This document shows, one piece after another, positions 16,749 through 26,116 of a stretch of DNA of 64,000 nt. Source of the stretch: Bog-159 sp049511415. GTDB taxonomy: Bacteria; Acidobacteriota; Terriglobia; Bryobacterales; Bryobacteraceae. The translations under genes were made by a program, and so were the position numbers. The stretch spans positions 1 to 64,000 of the forward strand of contig JBEKYC010000027.1 in the NCBI GenBank assembly GCA_049511415.1. The letters run 5' to 3'. Position 1 is the first letter of the stretch; each line of letters starts with the position of its first letter. The notes under the pieces were generated by a model, which was not told the origin of the DNA, did not search any database, and saw only the letters and a program-made list of their open reading frames with translations.

Positions 16749-19418
16749 GTGCCCTTCCGCCGCCTCAAACATCTCTGGCGCAACATCCTGCGCAAACAGC
16801 GTGCGGAGCACGATCTCGACGAGGAGATCCACAGCTATCTCGACCTCCTGGCGGCAGAAAAGGCGCGATCCGGCTTGACCCGCGACGAGGCCCTTGCGCA
16901 GGCCCGCCGGGAGTTGGGCGGCGTCGAACAGATCAAAGAAAGCGTGCGCGACATCAGAATTGGAGTTTCCATGGATAACCTGCTGCAGGACGTGCGCTAC
17001 GGCCTACGCGTGCTCAAAAGAAATCCGGGCTTTGCTGCCACCGCCATCCTGACGCTGGCGCTCGGCATCGGCGCGACCACTGCCATCTTCAGCGTGGTGG
17101 ACGCTATCGTCTTTAAGCCGCTGCCGTTTCCCAATGCCGCCCGCCTCGTGCGCATCCGCTCGGTGGCTGCCGCGGCCGGCGTAGGCAGCGGTGTCGCGTC
17201 GTATCCGGACTTCCTCGATCTGCGCGCGCGGAATCATGTCTTCGAAGGCATGGCCGCGGTCCACACCAACGACTTCACGCTGATCGGCCCGCCCGAGCCG
17301 CTCCACATTCCCGGCGCAGCCGTGTCCGCGCGGTTGTTTTCAATGCTCGGAGTGAGCCCGGCGCTGGGACGCAGTTTTCTCCCGGCGGAGGATAGCCCCG
17401 CCGCGGCAGGCGGCGCCAACCCGGTCATCCTCAGTTACGGTTTCTGGCAGCGGCAGTTCGGCTCCGACCCGGCTGTGCTGGGACGCGGCATCCACCTCGG
17501 GGATCAGATGTTCACCGTGGTAGGGGTCATGCCGCCGGCATTCCAATACCCCATCCAGGCGGAGCCCGTCGAACTCTGGACCACCATCGCGCTCGACCTG
17601 CGTGGCGGCGTGAACGCAGTGGCCGCGCAGCGCGGCGCACATTATCTGGATGTTGCCGGCGTACTGAAACCCGGCGTCGAAATCCGGCAGGCGCAATCCG
17701 AACTGGCCGCCATCGCCTCCGATTTGAACAGGGAGCATCCGGAGAACAAGGCGCGCACGGTAAGCATTGTGCCCGAACTTCAGGGCCTCATCGGCCCCAT
17801 GCGCGATCCTCTGCTGGTGCTGCTGGGCGCCGTCGGCTGCGTCTTGTTGATCGTCTGTGTCAATGTGGCCAACCTTCTGCTGGCGCGGGCTACCGGGCGG
17901 CGCAAAGAGATGGCGGTGCGGGCCGCCCTGGGCGCCGGCCGCCTCCGGGCCGCTCGCCAACTGTTCACCGAAAGTGTCTCCCTGGGGCTGCTGGGCGGTA
18001 CCTTGGGTCTGGCGCTGGCGTTTGCCTCTCTCCGCTTGCTCGTGCGGCTCATCCCCGCCCAGGTGCCGCGTCTGGACGCCGTCGGACTGGATGGCCGAGT
18101 GCTCGTCTTCGCTTTCCTGATCTCGTTCGCGGCGGGCATTCTGTTTGGGCTCGCCCCGGCCCTGCGCGTCTCCAGAATCAGTCTCACCGAATCGCTCCGC
18201 GAGAGCGGCCGTGGCGCCGGCGGCGGAGGAAGAGAGCACAGCCGCGTGCGTAATATGCTGGTGGTGAGCGAAGTCGCCCTGGCTGTTGTGCTGTTGCTCG
18301 GCAGCAGCCTGTTGCTGCAGAGTTTCCGGCATCTCACGCAGGCCGATCCGGGTTTCAATCGCAGCCACGTCTTGACGTTTCAACTGGATTTGCCCGCCGG
18401 CAGGGCGGACGCTCAGATTCCCGCATTCTATCGGGATGTCGTGGCGCAGATCGGCACTCTGCCGGGCGTGCAGTCATCGAGCGCGGTGGCGTCGCTGCCA
18501 CTCACGGGAGAGAACTTCCGGCTCAGCGTGGAGGCCGAGGGGCAGCCCACTCCCATGGCTTCGCGCTCCTCAGTAGACTTCAACGCCATCGAGCCCAACT
18601 ACTTTCGCACGCTCGGTATCGCGCTTTCCGCCGGCCGGGACTTCACGGAACGTGACGATTCGAAATCCACCCCAGTGGTGATCGTGAACCGCGCGCTCGC
18701 CGCGCGCTTCTTCCCGAGCCAGAACCCTATCGGGAAGCATGTGCGGCCCGGCATCGGCGGCGGTACGGGCGAACCGCCGATGCGCGAAATCGTGGGCGTC
18801 GCCGGCGACGTGAAGCAATCCGATCCCGGCTCTGCCGCCGCTCCCGAGATCTATGCGCCGTTGGCCCAGGTGAGGTTGGACCCGATGTGTATCGTGGCGC
18901 GTACCGCCAACGATCCGCGCAGCATCATCGCGCCGGCCCGCCGCCAGGTCGCGGCGCTCGATCGCACGGCGCCCATCTATCATGCGGAGACACTCGACCA
19001 ATACTTCGCCGAGTCGGTGGCCGCGCCGCGTTTCGTCACGCTTCTGCTAACCGGCTTTGCCGGCCTGGCGCTGCTACTTGCGGCGGTGGGGATTTACGGC
19101 GTGATCTCGTACATTGCCGTGCAGCGCACGCATGAGATCGGCATTCGCCTGGCGCTGGGCGCGCGCAAGCGCGAGATTCTCAGGCTGGTCATCGCGAAAG
19201 GAGTGGCGCCCGCACTGGCGGGTCTCGCCATCGGCATCGCGGCCGCCCTGCGGCTCACGCGGCTTCTATCGAGCTTGCTCTACGGCGTGAATCCGACGGA
19301 CACGGTTACTTTCGCCGCGGTGTCGCTGATTCTGATGGGTGTGGCACTGCTGGCATGCTACATCCCGGCCCGTCGCGCGGCGAAGACGGATCCGATGATC
19401 TCACTGCGCTATGAGTGA
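16749..19418 (+). CDS. MacB/FtsX-like ABC permease of the acidobacterial ADOP type
   Basis: This 889-residue membrane protein starts at a GTG. An N-terminal cytoplasmic helical segment (residues 1-75, with D-L-D-E-E-I and L-A-Q-A-R-R-E-L-G-G) is typical of the ADOP group. Two MacB-PCD/FtsX halves follow, each with a TM helix, a periplasmic domain and three further TMs. The family start G-L-R-V-L-K-R-N-P-G-F and the repeats A-L-G-A-G-R and A-L-G-A-R-K are present. No ATPase is encoded next to it, so it would need an ATPase from elsewhere or act as a mechanotransmission protein. It forms an operon with the PadR gene. Function in these bacteria is unestablished. Confidence 0.92.
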   Translation: MPFRRLKHLWRNILRKQRAEHDLDEEIHSYLDLLAAEKARSGLTRDEALAQARRELGGVEQIKESVRDIRIGVSMDNLLQDVRYGLRVLKRNPGFAATAILTLALGIGATTAIFSVVDAIVFKPLPFPNAARLVRIRSVAAAAGVGSGVASYPDFLDLRARNHVFEGMAAVHTNDFTLIGPPEPLHIPGAAVSARLFSMLGVSPALGRSFLPAEDSPAAAGGANPVILSYGFWQRQFGSDPAVLGRGIHLGDQMFTVVGVMPPAFQYPIQAEPVELWTTIALDLRGGVNAVAAQRGAHYLDVAGVLKPGVEIRQAQSELAAIASDLNREHPENKARTVSIVPELQGLIGPMRDPLLVLLGAVGCVLLIVCVNVANLLLARATGRRKEMAVRAALGAGRLRAARQLFTESVSLGLLGGTLGLALAFASLRLLVRLIPAQVPRLDAVGLDGRVLVFAFLISFAAGILFGLAPALRVSRISLTESLRESGRGAGGGGREHSRVRNMLVVSEVALAVVLLLGSSLLLQSFRHLTQADPGFNRSHVLTFQLDLPAGRADAQIPAFYRDVVAQIGTLPGVQSSSAVASLPLTGENFRLSVEAEGQPTPMASRSSVDFNAIEPNYFRTLGIALSAGRDFTERDDSKSTPVVIVNRALAARFFPSQNPIGKHVRPGIGGGTGEPPMREIVGVAGDVKQSDPGSAAAPEIYAPLAQVRLDPMCIVARTANDPRSIIAPARRQVAALDRTAPIYHAETLDQYFAESVAAPRFVTLLLTGFAGLALLLAAVGIYGVISYIAVQRTHEIGIRLALGARKREILRLVIAKGVAPALAGLAIGIAAALRLTRLLSSLLYGVNPTDTVTFAAVSLILMGVALLACYIPARRAAKTDPMISLRYE

Positions 19419-19484
19419 TTGCCCCGAATTGGCGGGCGACGGGACAAGCGGAAGTCCGGAACGAAATAACGGGAAAGCATTCGG

Positions 19485-19673
19485 CGGCGTGCCGCGGCGC
19501 GTAAGGCGCTGTCGGAGGCCATGAAGAAGCGGTGGGCCGCTAAGCAGGCGGCGAGTGGGCAATCCGCGCCGGCTGCGAACAGCTGCTCGAAAGAAGGTTC
19601 CATAAGACACTCCGGGGCCAAAGCCAGTCTTCTTCTAGCGCCATCATTTGAACTCGTAGAGCGCAGGTACTGA
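19485..19673 (+). pseudogene. Degraded copy of the C-terminal part of the basic repeat protein
   Basis: This frame reads R-R-A-A-A-R-K-A-L-S-E-A-M-K-K-R-W-A-A-K and then Q-A-A-S-G-Q-S-A-P-A-A. It matches residues 99-127 of the intact gene at 25706-26116 almost position by position, with mostly synonymous DNA differences. It then runs into unrelated sequence to a TGA at 19671. The upstream half is lost or out of frame (a one-base shift near 19484). It lies back-to-back with the decayed end of a GloVer gene, so two broken genes meet here. Confidence 0.6.
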
Positions 19674-20985
19674 ATGGAGGAACCTGTTGCGTTGATCAAG
19701 GCCCAGACAGTGCCCCCGTTCAGATCCCCGCCGCCATTCGTCGCGCCGTACAGCCGAGCGCTGCTGAGGATAAGGTTAGAGGGGCCGCCAGGATTGCTGG
19801 AAGTGAAATTATAGAGCACCTCCTTTTTTCCAGGCTGAACCCGAGAGAGTCGGCGGGATCAGCATGTGTACAGTAAATCCGCTATTCAAGGCGCCCGAAG
19901 TGGTTCCGAAAAGGATGCCGCCAGGGCCGACCACCAAGCCGCTGGATGGATGGAAACCGTGAGACTCCGGGAAGTCCGCAATTATCGTTTCAGTCCAGGA
20001 TCCCCCCGGCGCGCTAGGAGGCGTCAGCATGTACGCTGTGCCGCAGCCCTCGTCTCCTCGTCCACAGGCAAACGGATTCCCACCTCGGTTAGTTGTGCCG
20101 TACAGCACGGATGCGCTTCCACCCGGCGCGGTATCCATGCCACGCCGTTAGGACGCGATCCGTCGGTGCCTCCTTGAAAGTAATAGAACACGGTCTTGGT
20201 CCACGCGCCGCTAGCTGAACCAAGCGGCGTCAATGTGAAGATCGTGCCGCAGCCGGAAGCCGAGACCGTACGGGCAATTGGAACTGCCACCGTAAACGGT
20301 GTTGCTATACAGGAGCCCGCCGCCGTCAATCACAAGGCCTCCCAGCGTAATGCCGTCGTAACGTGTACAGCACGTTAAACGTCCAAGTGCCGCCGGGCGC
20401 GGTGGGCGGCGTCAGCGAGAACACGTGCCGCATCCCGCATAGGCGCCTTCCGAGATGCACGATCCTGTGGTTACACCACCATAGGGGCTGTGCCATACAG
20501 AACTCCGTTGTCGCCCATGAGCATAGGAGCACCTGGTGCGAAGCCGTCGGCGCCGCCGGTAAAAGTGTACAGGACCTTCTCGGTCGGCGCCGCTCGCCTC
20601 CGATGGTGACGCCGTAGATGGTCCCATCGTGACTCATAACCAACCCCGTTGGACCGGCTCCGTCGCTGCCGCCTTGGAAGGTGTACAGCAGCTTCAAGCT
20701 CCACGTGGCAGTTGTAGTGGCCGGGGCAAACGCCTCGTACACCCTGCCGCAACCGTAGCGGCAGTTGGTGCAATCGCCACCCGCCGATGCCGAACCATAA
20801 AGTTGACCCGAACCTCCGGCGATTACCCCTCCCCCGGGGTTTAATCCGTATTGACCGTAGTTGCCGCCAGCGAAGCTGAAAAAACTCAGGGCCGGTTGTA
20901 GCGTTTGCGCCAGCGCGCTGTGGGTGAATATTGGCGGCGCGAGGAAGATCGCGTTGACGGTAGAGTGGGGCCCGCGAATCACCAT
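19650..20985 (-). pseudogene. GloVer-type repeat protein gene broken by multiple frameshifts
   Basis: The ATG at 20985 has an excellent GGAGGGG site and a signal-peptide-like start. The GloVer pattern (Y-G-S-A-S-A-G-G, L-Y-T-F-Q-G-G-S-D-G, L-Y-G-T-T-N-R-G-G, L-Y-G-A-T-N-G-G) can be followed to about 19650, but only by changing frame at least five times, near 20600, 20500, 20430, 20350, 20140 and 19815. No frame holds more than about 220 codons. The homologues at 11022-12200 and 13021-14187 are intact. True loss by small indels is the simplest reading; sequencing error at this density is unlikely, because neighbouring genes are clean. Confidence 0.8.
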
Positions 20986-21465
20986 ATCCCCTCCGATGCG
21001 CTTGTAGTCTCGGACCCGAAGAAATGATGGGGAGCAGAGTCTGGACGAGGATCACACCAAGGTGGCGGTGGGTGCCGCTCTCCCGGGGAAAGATTGTAAT
21101 GAAAGTTCCTGAAGGGGTGCCAGCCCTCCAAACCGCCTCCCTTGGACCTCGACCTGGCCGTTTGGGAGGAACGGCCAAGGCCTGAGTCCGGCCATATCAT
21201 GCCGCAGGAAATCGATCTCTCTATTGACAAAACGATTGACCGGGGCGTCGCGGTGGCCGAGATCGGCGCGTAGGACATTCTCGGCAACATCCAGTCGAAT
21301 CTCGCATAACGCCCGCGGTTCGGTGCTCCGACCCTGATACCACATCGGTGTGTAACAGTACGAGCAGCATGATCTGGCCGTCCTGTACCTTGCCAAAGCG
21401 GGGACGACTGCGTAGACTGGGTGTGCCGCGTGAGCCGTCGTCCGGCCACAAAGAGGGGACCTGAA
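20986..21465. other. Intergenic region between GloVer pseudogene and metalloprotease
   Basis: No gene is supported. A 146-codon reverse frame (21052-21492) overlaps the start of the protease and contains a protein-like stretch around 21170-21310 (R-L-D-V-A-E-N-V-L-R). A forward reading of the same bases also looks plausible, so neither was called. Promoters for both flanking genes must lie here. Confidence 0.3.
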
Positions 21466-24400
21466 ATGATCATCCGCCGTACCATTTTCCATTTGACCGT
21501 AATTTTAGCCGCCATATGTTCAATCACGCCTGACGCATTCGCGCAATGCTCGCCGAACACATCTATTCCAGGCAAGTTCTACGAGTGGTATATCGTCGCA
21601 GTGACCGGCTGTAACGGTCTGACGGCCCTGGGCCAGGGACCATCGATCAACGATTTCGGCGAGGTCGCCTTCATGGGCCAAACCTCCGCCGGTCAGACGA
21701 TCTGGACCGGTACCGGAAGCGCGGCGCCCACCAATATCAATCCCGGATCGGCAGGCAGCAGCGAGTTCTTCGACGCCGCGCTGTGGTACAACAACAAAAA
21801 CCAGATTGCCACCAAGGACAGCATCACCACCACCAGTCCTGCCACTACTTCGATTCGTGTATGGAACGCCGCTAGCCAGAATTCCTACCGGTATGTCGCG
21901 CGCGGTGGACCGCAGAAGACTTACAGCGCCGTCTTTCCTTTCCCGGCCATCAACAACGAGGGTGGCGTAGCGGCCATGGGCCTGAGCGGCACGCAGCAGT
22001 ACCTGCTGCAGCAAGCGCAGGGCAGCTCTTTAGTCGAGTTTCCGGTTAAGGTGAGCGTCGGCGAGCCGGTGATCGACGATAACGGCGACGTACTGTTGTA
22101 CCAGGAAACCACGGTTCCCTCGACCGGCTTCCAGCTCATGCTCTATCAGAGCAATCTGAGCAAGTTCACAGTGATCGCCGATTACAACCTGTTTACCTCC
22201 ATCGACTACGTGCCGGGCATTTCGTCGGACGGGATGGTGATCGCGTTCCAGGGCAACCTGAGCTCTAGCGGCGCCACCACTTTAGGGACCACGCCGGGGC
22301 CTGGTATCTTTGCAGCAACCAACCAGGGCTCCGGCGTTTGGCAGATCACGCGCGTTACCGGTATACAAGCCGAAGTGCTGAATACTGGCGGCAACAACGA
22401 CGGCATCTGCAATCCGGGCGAGACTTGCGTGCCCGGTGCGGAGCTCGGATACGACGAGAGCGGCAATGCGATCTATTTCAATCTTACAGGCTATCCCACC
22501 GGCAGCCGCGTAGGGGTTACGAACTTGGGGCTGGGGGCCTCCGGCATCCAGGACGACTCCTTCGTCATTTCCTTTGTGGGCACGCCGACTGAAGCCAGCC
22601 GCCCCAATCCGGTAATCCCGACGTTCCCGCTGTTCTTCTCCGCCAATCAGGGCCTGTGGACGATTCGGGTGGACGTTCAGAATCAACTGGACCCTCCCAA
22701 CAGCCTCGTGGTTCACCCCGCCACGGCCATTCCGGTTGTGCAGATCGGCGACAAGATCTTCGGCCAGGTGGTGACGGGCATCGGCATCAACGACCAGATC
22801 GGCAATGCGGCCAAGGACGAGACGGGCACTTACCGCACCATGCGGCGGGGCGACCACCGCGTGGCATTCTGGGTATCCACCGAATCGGGCGCGCAGATGA
22901 TCGTGCGCGGCAATCACCTGGATTCCGACCAGGATGGCTTGCTGGATCACTGGGAGACCACCGGTATCGACATGGATCAGGACGGCATCGTGGATCTGGA
23001 TCTGCCGGCCATGGGCGCCAACCCGAACGTCCGGGATCTTTTCATCGAAATGGACTGGATATCGGACCAAGGCCTCAGCTTCGGCTACAACTTCCAGCCG
23101 GTTCCCGGCGTGATCAGTCCCCTGAATGGCTGGAGCGTCTCTCCCCTGGTCAGTATGTTCAACCTGGCGCCCTCGCTCAGCGGCAGCGAGTACGGCGCGC
23201 TTTACAACGGCGGCACACCGGCGACCATCCCGGCCGGAATTACGCTGCATATCGACGGCGGTTCGGGCGACGATGTGCAAGGCCACCCGCTGTCGCTTAA
23301 CATGGTTCTGGGACCGCTGAACGGCGGAAATCAGATCGGTTTAACGGGCACCAGCAGTGCCGGCCTGCCCGAGGTCATTTACTTCGGCAAGCCGAATTCC
23401 CTCACCATCCCCGGGGTGAATACGCGCGCCTACCAGGACGTCAAGGATAACTTCTTCGGATCGCTGGATAAGGACGGCCGGGAATTGGCGTTCCATTACG
23501 TCGTGCTGGGCGATTACTTTACGGCGGACGCGGACAGCTCCGGGGCGATGAGTTGGAAGGTGGCCAGCGCCGGCGTCAACTGGCTGGATTCCGCCAGCCC
23601 TCTCCCAGCCGCCAATCAAGGCGACGTGGTCAAGATCACCGCGGGCACGGGCGCCGGCGGGTATGGCACCATCCAAGGCTTCAACGAAGGAAATGAGATC
23701 GTGCTTTACAACGAGTGGGTGGTGGTTCCTGATGACACGAGCCAGTTCAGCGTGCTGGCCGGCAACATGGGGCGGGCCGAGGTTTTCATCAATCCGAATC
23801 CGGATTACAATTCGCTGCCTGGCAATGATCTCATCCTGAGTTTCGGTGAGTTAGCGGTAGAACCGAACACCGCTTACGACATGTTTAAGACGCCCTCCGG
23901 AGAGTATTTGTTGGGGACCCAGTGCCAGTTTTGGCGCGTCCTGGCGCACGAACTCGGCCACACACTCGGCCTCCGCCACGGTGGCACGGACAACAACGCT
24001 TACAAAGGATCCAATTACCAGAGCCTGATGAGTTACAGTTGGCAGAACGTTTGTGACGGCGCCGTGTACAGCTATTCGGGTACTGGCGATCCGACCTTTG
24101 ATGACTGGGCGAATCTGCAGGGCGACTTTTCCAACGCCATGATTCATCTCGGCAATACCGTCGGCGCGGCCTACGGCACCGATCCGGAAACGAACCAGTT
24201 CACCCCGGAGTTGAACTTCATTGACTACGTCAATCAAAACGGGCCTCCGGTCACCACCCCACCCACCGTGTCAGTTCAATCGCCTAAGGCGAATGCCAAT
24301 GAAGGTCTGGGATCGCCGATGGCGGTTACGGTGGATGCTACCGACAGTGTCACGATCGCTTCGGTTTCGGTATCGTTCGACGTGAACGGCAACGGCGTGA

Positions 24401-24840
24401 TCGACCCCGGCGAATTGATCACCGCCAAGCCCAGCGGCACAAACACCTATAAGGCGAATTTCCCGGCGCTCTCCGGGCCGGTAGGCACGCGGACGATTAC
24501 CGCCGCCGCGGCAGATTCGTTTGGAAACAGTGCCACCGCCGCAATCAGCGTGCATGTGCAGGAGCCGAATCCAGTGCCGTCGCTGATCTCCCTTTCGCCG
24601 TCGAGCACCACGCACGGCGGCGCGTCATTTACGCTGACCATCAACGGCTCCAACTTCGTATCGGGTTGCACCGCCGATTGGAACGGCGCCGCGCTGGCGA
24701 CCACTTTTGTGAGCAGCAGCAAGGTAACTGCGAAGGTCACGGCGGCCGACATCGCCAGTGCGGGCACGGCTAATGTGACCGTGAAGAATCCAGCGCCCGG
24801 CGGGGGTACGTCGAACGCCCTGGTGTTCACCATCGATTAA
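21466..24840 (+). CDS. Large secreted metzincin-like zinc metalloprotease with Ig/IPT tail
   Basis: This 1124-residue exported protein starts at the ATG at 21466 (GAGGGG upstream); the frame opens 15 codons earlier without a ribosome site. The signal peptide ends near A-F-A-Q. Residues about 30-480 form a beta-rich region with recurring N-D-x-G-x-V motifs. Residues 486-510 carry two Ca-binding-like D-x-D-x-D-G loops. The zinc site H-E-L-G-H-T-L-G-L-R-H is at 828-838, with a plausible Met-turn S-L-M-S-Y (Met855), which places it among metzincins. Residues about 936-1030 look Ig/cadherin-like and 1040-1124 is an IPT/TIG domain. An extracellular protease role is inferred; substrate is unknown. 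It is a single-gene unit. Confidence 0.87.
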   Translation: MIIRRTIFHLTVILAAICSITPDAFAQCSPNTSIPGKFYEWYIVAVTGCNGLTALGQGPSINDFGEVAFMGQTSAGQTIWTGTGSAAPTNINPGSAGSSEFFDAALWYNNKNQIATKDSITTTSPATTSIRVWNAASQNSYRYVARGGPQKTYSAVFPFPAINNEGGVAAMGLSGTQQYLLQQAQGSSLVEFPVKVSVGEPVIDDNGDVLLYQETTVPSTGFQLMLYQSNLSKFTVIADYNLFTSIDYVPGISSDGMVIAFQGNLSSSGATTLGTTPGPGIFAATNQGSGVWQITRVTGIQAEVLNTGGNNDGICNPGETCVPGAELGYDESGNAIYFNLTGYPTGSRVGVTNLGLGASGIQDDSFVISFVGTPTEASRPNPVIPTFPLFFSANQGLWTIRVDVQNQLDPPNSLVVHPATAIPVVQIGDKIFGQVVTGIGINDQIGNAAKDETGTYRTMRRGDHRVAFWVSTESGAQMIVRGNHLDSDQDGLLDHWETTGIDMDQDGIVDLDLPAMGANPNVRDLFIEMDWISDQGLSFGYNFQPVPGVISPLNGWSVSPLVSMFNLAPSLSGSEYGALYNGGTPATIPAGITLHIDGGSGDDVQGHPLSLNMVLGPLNGGNQIGLTGTSSAGLPEVIYFGKPNSLTIPGVNTRAYQDVKDNFFGSLDKDGRELAFHYVVLGDYFTADADSSGAMSWKVASAGVNWLDSASPLPAANQGDVVKITAGTGAGGYGTIQGFNEGNEIVLYNEWVVVPDDTSQFSVLAGNMGRAEVFINPNPDYNSLPGNDLILSFGELAVEPNTAYDMFKTPSGEYLLGTQCQFWRVLAHELGHTLGLRHGGTDNNAYKGSNYQSLMSYSWQNVCDGAVYSYSGTGDPTFDDWANLQGDFSNAMIHLGNTVGAAYGTDPETNQFTPELNFIDYVNQNGPPVTTPPTVSVQSPKANANEGLGSPMAVTVDATDSVTIASVSVSFDVNGNGVIDPGELITAKPSGTNTYKANFPALSGPVGTRTITAAAADSFGNSATAAISVHVQEPNPVPSLISLSPSSTTHGGASFTLTINGSNFVSGCTADWNGAALATTFVSSSKVTAKVTAADIASAGTANVTVKNPAPGGGTSNALVFTID

Positions 24841-24847
24841 CATCTTG

Positions 24848-24924
24848 GTGGGGCAGACGATCGGTGTGTGTCGTCTGTCCCGCCGCGAAAGCGGCGGACC
24901 GCAAGAGACGATGGTCCGCCCCAC
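24848..24924. repeat. Multi-stem palindromic (REP/MITE-like) element
   Basis: Outer arms GTGGGGC (24848-24854) and GCCCCAC (24918-24924) enclose three hairpins. They are CAGACGA/TCGTCTG (24854-24860 with 24871-24877), CCGCCGC-GAAA-GCGGCGG (24880-24897, with a GNRA tetraloop), and GGACC/GGTCC (24896-24900 with 24913-24917). The whole can fold as a cloverleaf. It begins 7 bases after the protease stop, so it could act as a terminator or mRNA 3' cap. Its compactness also fits a dispersed palindromic repeat family. No second copy was found in the window. Confidence 0.55.
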
Positions 24925-25628
24925 GTGAAACGATCAATTCGCGCAGAACCTTGAGACCTTTTGTAAAACAGGGACAGAACCCTGAAATAGCGTATGTGCC
25001 GGGTGAGTTCTCAGTCAGCGTGGCATCGTACCACCGCCGGGAAGTCCCCGGGAACGAATTTGACCAGCAGAAACGGGATCGTGCCATGATGTTTTTTCGA
25101 CGGGCTATATCGAAGCAGCGATCCCGGCCCATTCCGCTTCCTTTCACGCTGGGATGCTTCCACGCAGATCTGCCGTAGCCCGCAATACGCCGGACTGTTG
25201 CTCTTTGAGCTGACTGTCGACCAGCCGACGTGTGACTGGAGCACAGCCGAATCCACAATCGCATTGTCACGATCGCACTAGATAGCAAAGCGTCCGGCCA
25301 AGGGCCGGCGCCAGACCGGCGAGAAACTTTGCTGTTTTGCGGCGATACTGGGGACAGCTGCCGCAACGGAAGTAGGCCGAAACGCCATGGGCAATCCCCC
25401 GCCGCTAACCGCCGGATTGGCGATGCTGGCTTCTTATGTGCCGGCGACGCTCGGCGAAGATTGACTCGTTAGTCGCCTTACGGGACTAATAATTGATAGG
25501 GACACCCAGTCCTAACCCGGCATCAGTTTGTTTGTTCGGAACCACGGGCAAGTCCAAGGGAGACTGCTACCAATTCACCAGAGTCGGGTGTGTCTGTACG
25601 AGTGGCCCATTCTAGCTAACGAACCCGC
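24925..25628. other. Gene-poor stretch
   Basis: No gene is supported in about 700 bases. The reverse frame 24827-25366 (179 codons) has unnatural composition, rich in Arg, Ser and Cys. A short forward frame ending at the TGA near 25464 (N-P-P-P-L-T-A-G-L-A-M-L-A-S-Y-V-P) looks like a real protein tail but has no start and no recognisable family. Confidence 0.35.
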
Positions 25629-25680
25629 TATCAGGATCTTGGCGTACGGCCTGGCTGCGGCCGTACCTCGGATCCTGATA
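25629..25680. terminator. Long hairpin downstream of the basic repeat protein gene
   Basis: A perfect 10-bp outer stem (25629-25638 with 25671-25680) and a perfect 8-bp inner stem (25644-25651 with 25659-25666) are separated by a small internal loop, around a 7-base apex. It starts 26 bases past the stop of the reverse gene ending at 25706, so it is probably its transcript end. There is no T-run, so it may also be a mobile palindrome. Confidence 0.5.
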
Positions 25681-25705
25681 CTAATAACCCGATGGCGTTC
25701 GCGTC

Positions 25706-26116
25706 CTAAGCGGCCTTCTTCCGAGCCGCCTTCTTTGCTACAGGCGCCGATTGTCCGCTCGCGGCCTTCTTCGCAGCCCATCGCTTCTTCATGGCATCGG
25801 AGAGGGCCTTACGGGCGGCTGCGCTGAAATGTGGTTTTGGCTTGGCCGTCTTCGCCGCCTTCGTTTCAGAAGCGGATTTGGATTCGCCTCTGATCTTCGC
25901 CCACCGCAGTCGTTGGGCTTCTCGCATTCGCTTTTTGGCGGCGGCGCTGAACTTCCGCCTCCTAGGCTTTGCCGGAACCTCTGCGGCAGAAGCTCTCGGT
26001 GTGCCGCTCAGCATGGCCCGGAGTTCGGCAATTTGGGCGTCGATACTCTTCTTCTGTGCTTCAAAGCCATTGATAGCAGCTTCTATGATGGTGTTCGTGA
26101 GTTTACCTGTTGGCAT
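25706..26116 (-). CDS. Small basic protein with two K/R-rich repeats, histone H1-like composition
   Basis: This 136-residue protein has two parts. An N-terminal helical region (residues 5-36, likely coiled) is followed by a Lys/Ala/Arg-rich tail. The tail contains an internal repeat, F-S-A-A-A-K-K-R-M-R-E-A-Q-R-L-R-W-A (56-73) and F-S-A-A-A-R-K-A-L-S-D-A-M-K-K-R-W-A (97-114). It ends in A-K-K-A-A-R-K-K-A-A, much like bacterial H1-like nucleoid proteins. DNA binding is inferred from charge and composition, not shown. The start at 26116 has AAGGA upstream. It stands alone between repeat-rich gaps, and a degraded copy of its C-terminal part lies at 19485. Confidence 0.7.
   Translation of the reverse strand: MPTGKLTNTIIEAAINGFEAQKKSIDAQIAELRAMLSGTPRASAAEVPAKPRRRKFSAAAKKRMREAQRLRWAKIRGESKSASETKAAKTAKPKPHFSAAARKALSDAMKKRWAAKKAASGQSAPVAKKAARKKAA

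Noticed and set aside
17340..18383. 347-codon reverse frame opposite the ADOP permease
   Set aside because: Gln/His/Arg-rich shadow of the permease gene.
24827..25366. 179-codon reverse frame after the metalloprotease
   Set aside because: Crosses the palindromic element, has unnatural composition and no motif.
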